From NCBI GenBank assembly GCA_900550095.1, contig URRG01000014.1:1-15163 (forward strand): 15,163 nt of DNA, given 5' to 3'. Under the pieces are notes generated by a model that did no database searches, was not told where the DNA came from, and saw nothing but the letters and a program-made list of their open reading frames with translations. The DNA comes from an uncultured Oscillospiraceae bacterium. Its GTDB lineage: Bacteria; Bacillota; Clostridia; Oscillospirales; Acutalibacteraceae. Below, in pieces: positions 6,617-13,742 of the stretch (position 1 is its first letter; every line of letters starts with the position of its first letter). Both the position numbers and the translations under genes were made by a program.

Positions 6617-8251
6617 TTACAGGTGCCTCCTCTTCAAGAAGACCACAACGCCCACCACAAGGAAGGCAACCGGGATGCCGATCATGAAGGTGTAGAGGCC
6701 CCAGCCCTTGGCTTCCGCCTCGCTCATGGTGATATCCTGCGCATAGAGCTCCACTTTGTTGCTGGCCACCGCCGCTGTGGAACCAGTGGTATTGGTCAGA
6801 TACTTAAAGAGATCGATGGCATAATCCTTATTGGAGAAGGCCGAAGCGCTGAGGAAGCTTCCGTCCACAAAAAGTCCGCAGCCCACTGCCACTACGTTGG
6901 AATTCCGGTAAGAATTGCTGGCGTATTTATACATTTTCGTTCCCATGGCGATCAGGGTCTCCTGCCCGGAGGACGCTTTCTCCATCTCACCGCTCTTTTC
7001 GTTGTACACCATACGCTCCGCATCTTCAGGGGACGTCATCAGCACAGACGTCGACACCTCGTTGCGCCCGTCCCACAAGACTTCCACCGGGCTCGCTATC
7101 GGCGCCAGAAGGTATCCGTAGGAGGTCTGCCCTCCCAGATCCACATCGTCCGTGATATTGGCGATCAGGTAATCCTTATACTGCACATAGCTCCCATCGC
7201 TGGTGGCCGTTACCTCCGACTGAGGAACTGCGTCCAGCCCCCATTCGTTCATCAGGCCCTTCAGGTTAGGCATCTCCGTCATCTGCGGCGTATAGAGAAC
7301 CACCAGATTCCGGAATTCAGAGGTCTCGTCGTCGTTCAGGTAATCGCTCACCTTTTCCACCTCTGCCTCTGTCAGATCCGCGCTGGGGCTCGGCAGGATG
7401 ATCGCCTGCGTTCCCTCGGGAATATCGTCTGTCAGCAGATTGAACTCCTTGATCTCAAAATTGTTCTTCTCCAGCTCTGCGGTGAAATCATCCACCGACA
7501 TCAGCGGCGTATGGCCCGTATCCACGGCGACCACCGGCATGGCCTCAGAGTTCACGGCGCTGATAGCGTTGGCCAGGGCAGCGCTGGAATCATTATATTG
7601 AGACTGCTGGCCCGTTGTGGAATCCTGCATAACAGGAAACAACGTGTAGGAATCTATTATACGGTACCGTTTTTCCGTTCGGACCAAAACATCCCCAGAA
7701 GAGAGGTTTTCAGACGTATAGTTCGACATGAAACCAGGGTTGTCTACCGGATCCACCCTCTCAAAAGAGATGTTGCTGTTGCGCTCCACAATCCTGTCCA
7801 TCATATTCTGAAGCTGAATATACATCTCGTACCGCTGAAGTTCTGAATCCGAGCCGATCAAATACAGCTCCGTCTTCTGCTTTACGCTGTCTATAACTTC
7901 CAAAGCATCCTCAGAAAGGGTGTTGGAGCCCGACTTCGTCATATCCACGTTGATGGAGGGGAACCTTTCCCCAAGGATGCCGACCACCACGTTTATCAGG
8001 ATGACGATCACGATGAACCCCGCCGTCAGCCCTGTGGCTGCAGCGCCGTGCTTGAATTTCGGGCTGTTCAGCCCGTTTTTTCCGCCCTTTTTCTTTTTTT
8101 CCTTTTTTCCGCCCTCTGCGGGAACCGCGGAACCCTCCGCGTCTTCCTCTGCCGTCGTTGCCGCCGCGTCCTTTACTTCCTCAGCGGCGCCATCGGAAAC
8201 GGCTTCCTTCATCTCTTTCTCGAAGCCGTCCTTTTCCTTCTTAAACAACAT
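6617..8251 (-). CDS. GldG-family ABC transporter accessory membrane protein
   Basis: This 544-residue protein has a charged N-terminal segment of about 68 residues, first acidic (Glu/Ala) and then Lys-rich (KKEKKKKGGKNG), a transmembrane helix at about 71-93, a large domain outside the cell, and a second transmembrane helix at about 520-539 ending in KRRHL. The outer domain matches the GldG/IftG-like ABC-associated type: SxNTLSEDALEVI after the first helix, then DPVDNPGF, VVAVDTGHTP and AIILPSPSADLTEAE. In Bacteroidota GldG acts with GldA and GldF in gliding; homologues in clostridia have unknown substrates. The start ATG at 8251 has GGGAGGG 8 nt upstream. It begins 21 bp after the permease stop and abuts the DUF4340 gene, in line with one complex. 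Confidence 0.88.
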   Translation of the reverse strand: MLFKKEKDGFEKEMKEAVSDGAAEEVKDAAATTAEEDAEGSAVPAEGGKKEKKKKGGKNGLNSPKFKHGAAATGLTAGFIVIVILINVVVGILGERFPSINVDMTKSGSNTLSEDALEVIDSVKQKTELYLIGSDSELQRYEMYIQLQNMMDRIVERNSNISFERVDPVDNPGFMSNYTSENLSSGDVLVRTEKRYRIIDSYTLFPVMQDSTTGQQSQYNDSSAALANAISAVNSEAMPVVAVDTGHTPLMSVDDFTAELEKNNFEIKEFNLLTDDIPEGTQAIILPSPSADLTEAEVEKVSDYLNDDETSEFRNLVVLYTPQMTEMPNLKGLMNEWGLDAVPQSEVTATSDGSYVQYKDYLIANITDDVDLGGQTSYGYLLAPIASPVEVLWDGRNEVSTSVLMTSPEDAERMVYNEKSGEMEKASSGQETLIAMGTKMYKYASNSYRNSNVVAVGCGLFVDGSFLSASAFSNKDYAIDLFKYLTNTTGSTAAVASNKVELYAQDITMSEAEAKGWGLYTFMIGIPVAFLVVGVVVFLKRRHL

Positions 8252-8272
8252 TTCGTTTTCCCTCCCTCTCGT

Positions 8273-8977
8273 TTAGCTCCATCTTCTGCTCTCAAGCCTT
8301 CTGGCCGTAACAAAATTAAAGATTGCTACAACACTGAGGAAGAACACGATGCTGGAAACGTTGAATGTACCAGTGGTAAAGGGCGAATACCGGGCCTGGA
8401 AGGAGATCCAGGAAACCACCTGCGCCATAAAGCCCCCTACCGAACCAGCCAGGGAATCGATCATGAGCAGGATGATGCTCACGCCGAAGGTGGTGATGGC
8501 TGCGATGATCTGGCTTTCCGTAAGGGAAGAGAGAAACACGCCGATAGAGATCATAGCCGCGCCGTACAGCAGGCTCCCCAGATAATTGCCGAAGATCAGG
8601 CCCCAGCTGGGGGAAGCATACATGCCGATCACAATAGCCGGGAGAAGGGCCAGGGTGGTGGCGATGAAATACACGCCGAAGGCCGCCGTGAATTTGCCCC
8701 ATACGATCCCCGTCACGCTCACCGGCGCCGTGATAAGGGCCTGGTCGGTCTTGTTCTTCCGCTCTTCACTGAGGCTTCTCATGGTGATGATGGGAATGAT
8801 CATCATGCCCCAGGTAAACATGCTGCCGAATACCTGTGTTCCAATATAATCGGATCTGCGGTTCAGCATCACCATATAGTAAAACAATCCGTACAGGAAC
8901 AGGATAGCGCCCACGCACACATAGCCGATGGGGGACGAAAAATAGGATTTCAGTTCCCGTTTAAAAATAGCGCTCAT
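8273..8977 (-). CDS. ABC-2-type transporter permease (GldF-like)
   Basis: The 234-residue protein has about six predicted transmembrane helices (near 17-38, 50-66, 95-120, 128-150, 156-178, 207-225). The cytoplasmic loop after helix 2, TMRSLSEERKNKTDQALITAPVS, is typical of ABC-2 permeases of the GldF/NosY type. Its short N-terminus (MSAIFKRELKSYFSSPIGYV) is also typical of this group. Its ATG overlaps the stop of the ATPase gene in an ATGA (8974-8977), which indicates translational coupling and supports the pair forming one transporter. It is probably the membrane channel of the complex with the GldG-like and DUF4340 proteins. The direction of transport and the substrate cannot be told from the sequence. 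Confidence 0.93.
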   Translation of the reverse strand: MSAIFKRELKSYFSSPIGYVCVGAILFLYGLFYYMVMLNRRSDYIGTQVFGSMFTWGMMIIPIITMRSLSEERKNKTDQALITAPVSVTGIVWGKFTAAFGVYFIATTLALLPAIVIGMYASPSWGLIFGNYLGSLLYGAAMISIGVFLSSLTESQIIAAITTFGVSIILLMIDSLAGSVGGFMAQVVSWISFQARYSPFTTGTFNVSSIVFFLSVVAIFNFVTARRLESRRWS

Positions 8978-9978
8978 GCGGATTCTCCTTCCTTCCCGGG
9001 CTCGACGGCTTTAGGGCCGGATTGCAGCTTCTTTACCCGGTTCATATAGCTTTCATCCGTCAGATGGAGGAAGACCTCCTCCAGAGTCAGATCCGTGCTG
9101 CGCATAGCCAGAAGAGGCGCGCCCTTTCTGGAGCAGAACGCAAACAGATCCCGGCGGATATCCTTGCCTTCGGGGCCTTCCACGCTGTATTCAAACACCC
9201 CGGGCTCCTTTTCGCCCAGCATCTGCACATCCGTCACATTGTTTACATTTTTGAGGCCGGCGGCGATCTCCCGTTCCGGGCCCTCAATGCGGACGATCAT
9301 CCGATGGTCGGTGGTCAGGTCGTGGCCCAGCTGGTCGGGGGTGCCGTCGGCCACGATCTTGCCCCGGTTGATCACGATCACCCGCTCGCACACCGCCTGC
9401 ACCTCGGGCAGGATATGGGAGCTGAGGATGACCGTGTGGTTTTTGCCCAGGTTCTTGATAAGGTTCCGGATCTCGATGATCTGCTTCGGGTCGAGGCCCA
9501 CGGTGGGCTCGTCCAGAATCAGCACAGGCGGGTTCCCCAGAAGGGCCTGGGCGATGCCCACGCGCTGCTTATAGCCCTTGGAAAGGTTAGCGATAAGGCG
9601 GTCGTATACCTCGGTGATCTTCACAAGCGCGCAGATTTCCCGGATATGCTTCTCTTTCGGAAGAGAGACCTTCTTCAGCTTATACATGAAATCCAGATAT
9701 TCCCGGACCGTCATATCCATATACAGCGGGGGCTGTTCCGGAAGATAGCCGATCATTTTCTTGACCTCTGCGGGTTCCTCCAGAATGGAATGGCCGCCCA
9801 CGGTGACCTCGCCTTCGCTGGCGGAAAGATATCCCGTGACGATATTCATTGTAGTGGATTTACCGGCGCCGTTAGGCCCCAGGAATCCCACAATGCTGCC
9901 TTCCTCAACGGAAAAGCTCACATGATCCAGCGCCATATTGGCGCCGTACCGTTTTGTGAGGTTACGGACCTCAATCAT
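8974..9978 (-). CDS. ABC transporter ATP-binding protein (GldA-like)
   Basis: This 334-residue ATPase should drive the permease encoded next to it. All nucleotide-binding motifs are intact: Walker A GPNGAGKST (34-42), Q-loop Gln at about 82 (YLPEQPPLY), signature LSKGYKQR (132-139), Walker B VLILDEP (152-158), D-loop GLDP and the switch His in SSHI (about 188). The first 220 residues are a standard domain; the C-terminal 110 residues form the extension found in exporter-type ATPases of the GldA/CcmA/drug-export group. The start ATG 9978 begins MIEVRNLTKRYG, the usual N-terminus, with AGGGAGGA about 5 nt upstream. It is the first gene of the operon. Confidence 0.95.
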   Translation of the reverse strand: MIEVRNLTKRYGANMALDHVSFSVEEGSIVGFLGPNGAGKSTTMNIVTGYLSASEGEVTVGGHSILEEPAEVKKMIGYLPEQPPLYMDMTVREYLDFMYKLKKVSLPKEKHIREICALVKITEVYDRLIANLSKGYKQRVGIAQALLGNPPVLILDEPTVGLDPKQIIEIRNLIKNLGKNHTVILSSHILPEVQAVCERVIVINRGKIVADGTPDQLGHDLTTDHRMIVRIEGPEREIAAGLKNVNNVTDVQMLGEKEPGVFEYSVEGPEGKDIRRDLFAFCSRKGAPLLAMRSTDLTLEEVFLHLTDESYMNRVKKLQSGPKAVEPGKEGESA

Positions 9979-10105
9979 TGTGATTCCTCCCTAGTTTCAT
10001 AGTGGATCATCCCGCGGCCCGCAGGTCTGCGCCGCACCGGGCACCCGGAATGCTTTCAGTATTTTTCAAAGGGTCCCTTCCTTCTGCATGCTCGTTCTCC
10101 TGATT

Positions 10106-10134
10106 TATACAAATTGGCAGTAAAACCCTTTCAA
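10106..10134 (-). promoter_or_regulatory. Second possible promoter for the ABC operon
   Basis: On the minus strand, TTGAAA (10134-10129) and TGTATA (10111-10106) are 17 bp apart, with TATAAA overlapping at 19 bp. It lies downstream of the promoter at 10163-10191 and is a weaker candidate. The leader below it has no other clear element. Confidence 0.4.
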
Positions 10135-10148
10135 AACTGAAATAAAAT

Positions 10149-10186
10149 TTGGACTATGTATCATAATAACCAATTTCACAGTCCAA
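10149..10186. promoter_or_regulatory. Operator-like inverted repeat over the ABC-operon promoter
   Basis: TTGGACTATG (10149-10158) and CACAGTCCAA (10177-10186) form a dyad with 9 of 10 bases matching and an 18-bp spacer. It covers the -10 and reaches the -35 of the promoter at 10163-10191. The surrounding DNA is AT-rich. The regulator is unknown. Confidence 0.5.
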
Positions 10187-10191
10187 TGCAA
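10163..10191 (-). promoter_or_regulatory. Likely promoter for the ABC/GldG/DUF4340 operon
   Basis: On the minus strand, TTGCAT (10191-10186) and TATTAT (10168-10163) are 17 bp apart. An overlapping alternative, TTGGAC (10186-10181) and TGATAC (10163-10158), also has a 17-bp spacer. The stretch is clearly more AT-rich than the genes around it. The leader to the ATPase gene would be about 180 nt. Confidence 0.55.
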
Positions 10192-10210
10192 GCCTCAGTT
10201 TATCAATCTT

Positions 10211-10229
10211 ACGTGATAGGAACGTGATA
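10211..10229. repeat. Direct repeat ACGTGATA with 11-bp period
   Basis: ACGTGATA occurs at 10211-10218 and again at 10222-10229, one helical turn apart, in the region between the divergent ABC and DUF1015 promoters. This could be a pair of sites bound on the same face of the DNA. Function is inference. Confidence 0.4.
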
Positions 10230-10309
10230 AAAATATGAACAAAGTGTTAAATCCAGGCAGTTTGTGAAAAATTACGGCCCCCGCAGTGCGGATTTTGTAG
10301 AACGGCGCA

Positions 10310-10338
10310 TTGACCTTTCTCCTTTACTTCGGTAAAAT
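10310..10338 (+). promoter_or_regulatory. Sigma-A-type promoter for the DUF1015 gene
   Basis: TTGACC (10310-10315) and TAAAAT (10333-10338) are separated by exactly 17 bp, a near-consensus match. Transcription would start near 10345 and give a leader of about 435 nt that includes the 8-bp array at 10429-10516. Confidence 0.75.
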
Positions 10339-10428
10339 GTGGATAAACCGCTTCCCCTATGCGGCGCGGCTGCAGCCCCTGGGTATGCGGCACGACCGCC
10401 CGCCTGCCGCCGGCCATACCGGTGCCTG

Positions 10429-10516
10429 TATCTTTGTATCCCCGCATCTTCGTATATCCGCATATCTGCATACCTGCATATCTGCATACCTGTACACCCG
10501 TATATTTGCATTTCTG
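10429..10516. repeat. 8-bp tandem array of 11 units (array 2)
   Basis: Eleven consecutive 8-bp units without gaps: tatctttg, tatccccg, catcttcg, tatatccg, catatctg, catacctg, catatctg, catacctg, tacacccg, tatatttg, catttctg. The consensus is YATMYYYG; every unit keeps Y at 1, A at 2 and G at 8. On the minus strand the unit reads like CAGGTATG, close to AAGGTATG in array 1. It lies in the leader of the DUF1015 gene. There are no spacers, so it is not a CRISPR array. Confidence 0.9.
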
Positions 10517-10779
10517 CAGAAGCCATGCGCTCCCTGGGCGGCCCGCCTCCTGAAAGCGATGAAAGCACTGAAAACGGGCCCGGCGGCTTCCCGGGACAAG
10601 CGGGGGCGCGGAGGCGGCGTCCGACCAGCCCGGATCCCGCAAAATCCCGGCTGCCGGTTCGGGCGGCAGGTATACGCAGAGATCCGGCACAAAAAGAAAG
10701 CAAGGAAGTCAAAGAAAAAGCAGCAGGCGCAAAACGCCTTCAAAAATCCTCAAAATCTGACTGTATGGAGTGATGTATC
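10517..10779. other. Rest of the DUF1015 leader, no gene seen
   Basis: This stretch holds no convincing gene. A short three-unit 9-bp repeat (tgaaagcga, tgaaagcac, tgaaaacgg) lies at 10551-10577. The last 100 bp are A-rich and lead to the start codon. Open frames on both strands cross this region only because it is GC-rich and repetitive. Confidence 0.5.
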
Positions 10780-12060
10780 ATGGCTGAACTGAAACCCTTC
10801 CGCGCTCTCCGCTACACGGATAAGGCAGGCTCCCCCCTGGAGCTCACCTGCCCGCCCTACGATATCATAAGCGACGAACAGCGCGCCGCCTATCTGGAAA
10901 AGAATCCCTTCAACGTGATCCGCCTGGAACTGCCCCGGGAGGGAGAAGATCCCTATGCGGAAGCCTCCCGTGTGCTGGACGCCTGGCTTCAGGAGGAAAT
11001 CCTCCGGTGCGACAGGGATCCCGCCCTCTATATCTATGAAGAGGAATTTTCCGCCTATGGGGAAACGAAACGGGTCAAGGGTGTTATCGCCCGGGTCAAG
11101 GTGGAGGATTTCAGCACAGGCGTGGTGCTCCCCCACGAGGAGACCCTCAGCAAGGCCAAGACGGACCGTTTTAACCTCATGAAAGCCACTCACTGCAATT
11201 TCAGCCAGATCTACTCCCTCTATATGGATCCGGAGCATGAGACCCTTTCCCGGATTGACCGCCTCTCCGCCTGTACGCCCCGGCACGAATTCGACGATGG
11301 GAGCGTCGTCCACCGGCTCTGGGTGGTGAACGACCCGGTGGCCATAGCCGCTGTCTGTGAGGATTTTGCAGAACGGAAGCTCTATATTGCAGACGGCCAC
11401 CACCGCTATGAGACGGCTGTGAACTTCCGCAACTGGTGTCATGAAGAGGGCCTCTGCCCCGAGGGCGGGGAAGCAGATTACGTGATGATGATGCTGGTGG
11501 ATATGGAGCATGACGGGCTCGTGGTGTTCCCCACCCACCGGCTGGTGCGGGATCTGCCCGATTTCGACGGGGAAGCCCTTCTCAGAAGCTGCGCCGGAGA
11601 CTTCGAGATCCAGCGCCGCGGGGACGTTTCCGGCATGGAAACTGTTCTCTCCGGCCTTTACGCCGAAGGGAAAAAGGCCTTCGGCTATTACGGCGGCGGG
11701 GACGAATGGGCGCTTCTCGTGCTGAAGGACGTCTCTGTGATGGAAAAGATCCTTCCCGGCAAAAGCGCCGCCTCCCAGGGGCTGGACGTATCCGTCCTTC
11801 ACAGCCTTGTTCTGGAAAAGGCGCTGGGCATCGACGCGGAGAATATGGCTAAACAGATCAACCTGACCTATACCCGTTCCTTTGAGGAGGCTATATCCTC
11901 CGTAAAAGAGGGGAAGAGCCAGTGCGCCTTTATCCTGAACCCCACCCGTGTCGCCGAGATCCGCGACGTGGCTGCAGCCGGGGAAAAAATGCCCCAGAAG
12001 TCCACCTATTTTTATCCCAAGCTCATTACGGGCCTGGTGATGAACAAAATGGATTTCTGA
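10780..12060 (+). CDS. DUF1015 family protein
   Basis: The 426-residue soluble protein matches the DUF1015 family in length and motifs: an N-terminal FRALRY segment, CPPYDII (24-30), NPFNVIRLELP (42-52), LPHEETLSKAKTDR (117-130), then the strongest mark, ADGHHRYETA (204-213). It contains no membrane segment or signal peptide. The family is widespread in clostridia and often lies near serine-biosynthesis genes, but its reaction is not established; no such genes are seen here. The start ATG 10780 has only a modest ribosome binding site (ATGGAGTG, about 9 nt upstream), and the N-terminus fits the family. It appears to be transcribed alone, from the promoter at 10310 to the terminator at 12154, and it is flanked on both sides by 8-bp arrays. 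Confidence 0.92.
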   Translation: MAELKPFRALRYTDKAGSPLELTCPPYDIISDEQRAAYLEKNPFNVIRLELPREGEDPYAEASRVLDAWLQEEILRCDRDPALYIYEEEFSAYGETKRVKGVIARVKVEDFSTGVVLPHEETLSKAKTDRFNLMKATHCNFSQIYSLYMDPEHETLSRIDRLSACTPRHEFDDGSVVHRLWVVNDPVAIAAVCEDFAERKLYIADGHHRYETAVNFRNWCHEEGLCPEGGEADYVMMMLVDMEHDGLVVFPTHRLVRDLPDFDGEALLRSCAGDFEIQRRGDVSGMETVLSGLYAEGKKAFGYYGGGDEWALLVLKDVSVMEKILPGKSAASQGLDVSVLHSLVLEKALGIDAENMAKQINLTYTRSFEEAISSVKEGKSQCAFILNPTRVAEIRDVAAAGEKMPQKSTYFYPKLITGLVMNKMDF

Positions 12061-12153
12061 TGCCCCAGCTTCTGCGCCGGGACACCGGCGCGGCCCGGTC
12101 CCCTCAGGCCGCCTGCCGGAAACAGGCGGAATACATCCCGTTTCTATAAAAAA

Positions 12154-12187
12154 GGAGGCGTCGGGCCCGCCCGAAGCCTCCTTTTTT
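12154..12187 (+). terminator. Rho-independent terminator after the DUF1015 gene
   Basis: GGAGGC / GCCTCC (12154-12159 with 12176-12181) continues inward as TCGGG / CCCGA and is followed by TTTTTT (12182-12187). Six A precede the stem, so it could also act on the minus strand. It lies about 95 bp after the stop codon. Confidence 0.92.
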
Positions 12188-12233
12188 CCTTCTCCCCATC
12201 CGCAGGCTGTTTGCAGGAGGTTCCAAAAGGGCT

Positions 12234-12353
12234 GGAGAGCAAGAGAGTAAGAGAGCAGGAGAACCGGAGCCGGACTCCTCTCTGAAAACCGGAAAGCCGA
12301 GAAGCCGGGAAGCCGGGAACCCGTAAGCCCAAAACTCCGGAAAGACGGAAAAC
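12234..12353 (+). repeat. 8-bp tandem array of 15 units (array 3)
   Basis: From 12234 the sequence divides into 8-bp units: ggagagca, agagagta, agagagca, ggagaacc, ggagccgg, two poor units, then cggaaagc, cgagaagc, cgggaagc, cgggaacc, cgtaagcc, caaaactc, cggaaaga, cggaaaac. The clear half has the consensus CGGRAARC. The first four units form a related A/G-rich block in the same phase. It lies between the DUF1015 terminator and the fliB-like gene. Confidence 0.85.
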
Positions 12354-12354
12354 A

Positions 12355-12403
12355 GCCGCCCGCCGGACGCCGGGCACCGAGCGCGGGATGCGGGACGCGG
12401 GGC
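12355..12403 (+). repeat. 7-bp tandem array of 7 units, next to array 3
   Basis: One base after the 8-bp array the period changes to 7: gccgccc, gccggac, gccgggc, accgagc, gcgggat, gcgggac, gcggggc, with consensus close to GCSGGRC. It ends about 43 bp before the start of the fliB-like gene. Confidence 0.7.
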
Positions 12404-12446
12404 TCTCCCCGCCCCATTCACAGCCAAACAGCAAGGAGGTCCTCCC

Positions 12447-13742
12447 ATGCGTATCCGAAAACCCGTTTACTACGATTCTTTCCGCTGCATTGCCTCCGCC
12501 TGCAGAGACACCTGCTGCGCCGGATGGGAAATCGATATAGATCCCGACGCCCGGGAACTTTACAGCCGTATGCCCGGCCCTCTGGGGGAAAAGCTCAGGG
12601 CCTGCATGGAGCCGCAGATCCCTTCCCCGGGCTGTACCGGCGGCGGGGATACCGGGCCGGAAACAGGGGCGGAAGAGGAAGCAGGGGGAGAGACCTTTTC
12701 CTTCCGCCTTGCCGCAGGAGACCGGTGCCCCTTTCTCACGGAAGAAAACCTCTGTGAACTGATCCTTAAAGAAGGAGAAGGGTGCCTTTGTGAAATCTGC
12801 CGGGAGCACCCCCGCTTTCATGAATGGTTCGGCCCCCTGCGGGAATCGGGGCTGGGCCTTTGCTGCGAGGAAGCCGCCCGGCTGATCCTGGGGGAAAAGG
12901 GGCCCTTCCCCTTTGCAGAGGAAGAATCCCGGGAGGAAAAAGAGGAGCCCGTGCCGGAAGAAGAACTGCCGCTTCTCGGCGCTCTGTTCTTTTCCCGGGA
13001 AACGGCCTTCTCCCTGCTGGAGGCAAAGGGTCTGTCCCTGGGGGAACGGTGCGCCCTTCTCCTTTCCTTCGGGGCGGAGCTTCAGGATCTCCTGGACGAA
13101 GGGGACGTTTCCGGAATCCGCTGCCTTTCGGAAGCATATACCCAAGGGAACGCTGCGCTCCTGCCTCGCCCGGCGCGGCCCCTCGAAACCCGAAACACCC
13201 CTGCGCCCGCGGACACGGCGGGAAAGCTTCTCACCTTTTTCGCCGGTCTGGAGCCCTTAGAAGCGGAATGGCCCGGACGCCTGCTGTCCCTTCGGGACGG
13301 CCTTCTCCTGCGTCCGAAGGGACGGAAAGCGCCGCCCCTTCCGCCGGATGGAACAGAAAACGCCGGGGCCTATGAAAATCTCCTTTCCTATTTCGTATAC
13401 CGCTATTGGATGAAATCCTTTTTCGACGGGGAGCTTCTGCCGAAAGCCAAGCTGGCCGCAGCGGCTTTCTTTCTCGTCTCCCTGCTGGACGCGGCGGGCC
13501 CCTCTTCCTTTGAGGAAACGGTTCAGAACGCCAAAGCCTTTTCCAAAGAGGTGGAATACAGCGGCGAAAATCTCTCCGCCTTTTACCACGCCTCCTGGGA
13601 GGAGGATTTCCTGAGCCTCTCCGCCCTTCTCCCCCTGTTCCTTCCCAAAGGCCGGGAAAGGCCCGGGCAAACGTCTCCGGGAGAATGCGCAGAGTTCCCC
13701 TGGGAGAAGGCCTTTAGTGAAAAAGGAGGAAAACGTCCATGA
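12447..13742 (+). CDS. FliB-family (flagellin) lysine N-methylase-like protein
   Basis: This 431-residue protein matches the FliB family, whose Salmonella member methylates lysines of flagellin and depends on an iron-sulfur cluster. The N-terminal part carries the family's cysteines: C14 and C19 (CIASAC), C23-C24 in DTCCAGW, C94 in RCPFL, C103 in LCEL, C113/C115/C118 in CLCEIC followed by HPRF, and C139-C140 in GLGLCCEEAARLI. A Gly/Glu-rich insert at about 63-83 separates the first two groups. The C-terminal 280 residues are mostly helical and less conserved. The start ATG 12447 has AAGGAGG 7 nt upstream. Its stop overlaps the start of the AraC gene (ATGA), so both are cotranslated. No flagellar genes are in the window, so the target may be another protein. 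I leave the symbol empty for that reason. Confidence 0.88.
   Translation: MRIRKPVYYDSFRCIASACRDTCCAGWEIDIDPDARELYSRMPGPLGEKLRACMEPQIPSPGCTGGGDTGPETGAEEEAGGETFSFRLAAGDRCPFLTEENLCELILKEGEGCLCEICREHPRFHEWFGPLRESGLGLCCEEAARLILGEKGPFPFAEEESREEKEEPVPEEELPLLGALFFSRETAFSLLEAKGLSLGERCALLLSFGAELQDLLDEGDVSGIRCLSEAYTQGNAALLPRPARPLETRNTPAPADTAGKLLTFFAGLEPLEAEWPGRLLSLRDGLLLRPKGRKAPPLPPDGTENAGAYENLLSYFVYRYWMKSFFDGELLPKAKLAAAAFFLVSLLDAAGPSSFEETVQNAKAFSKEVEYSGENLSAFYHASWEEDFLSLSALLPLFLPKGRERPGQTSPGECAEFPWEKAFSEKGGKRP

Noticed and set aside
10080..10096. Seven-codon leader peptide (MQKEGTL) upstream of the ABC ATPase gene
   Set aside because: An AGGAG precedes an ATG at the right distance on the minus strand, but the peptide has no regulatory codons and no attenuator hairpin follows; probably chance.
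10429..10516. CRISPR array
   Set aside because: Units are 8 bp with no spacers, and no cas gene is present.
10247..10792. Several open frames on both strands across the 10429-10516 array, with Tyr/Ile/Cys-rich repeats
   Set aside because: An 8-bp repeat keeps all frames open in an 8-codon cycle. The frames overlap on both strands, have no ribosome binding sites and resemble no protein.
10750..12417. 555-codon minus-strand open frame
   Set aside because: Antisense to the DUF1015 gene, whose motifs are clear, and it also runs through the terminator and array 3.
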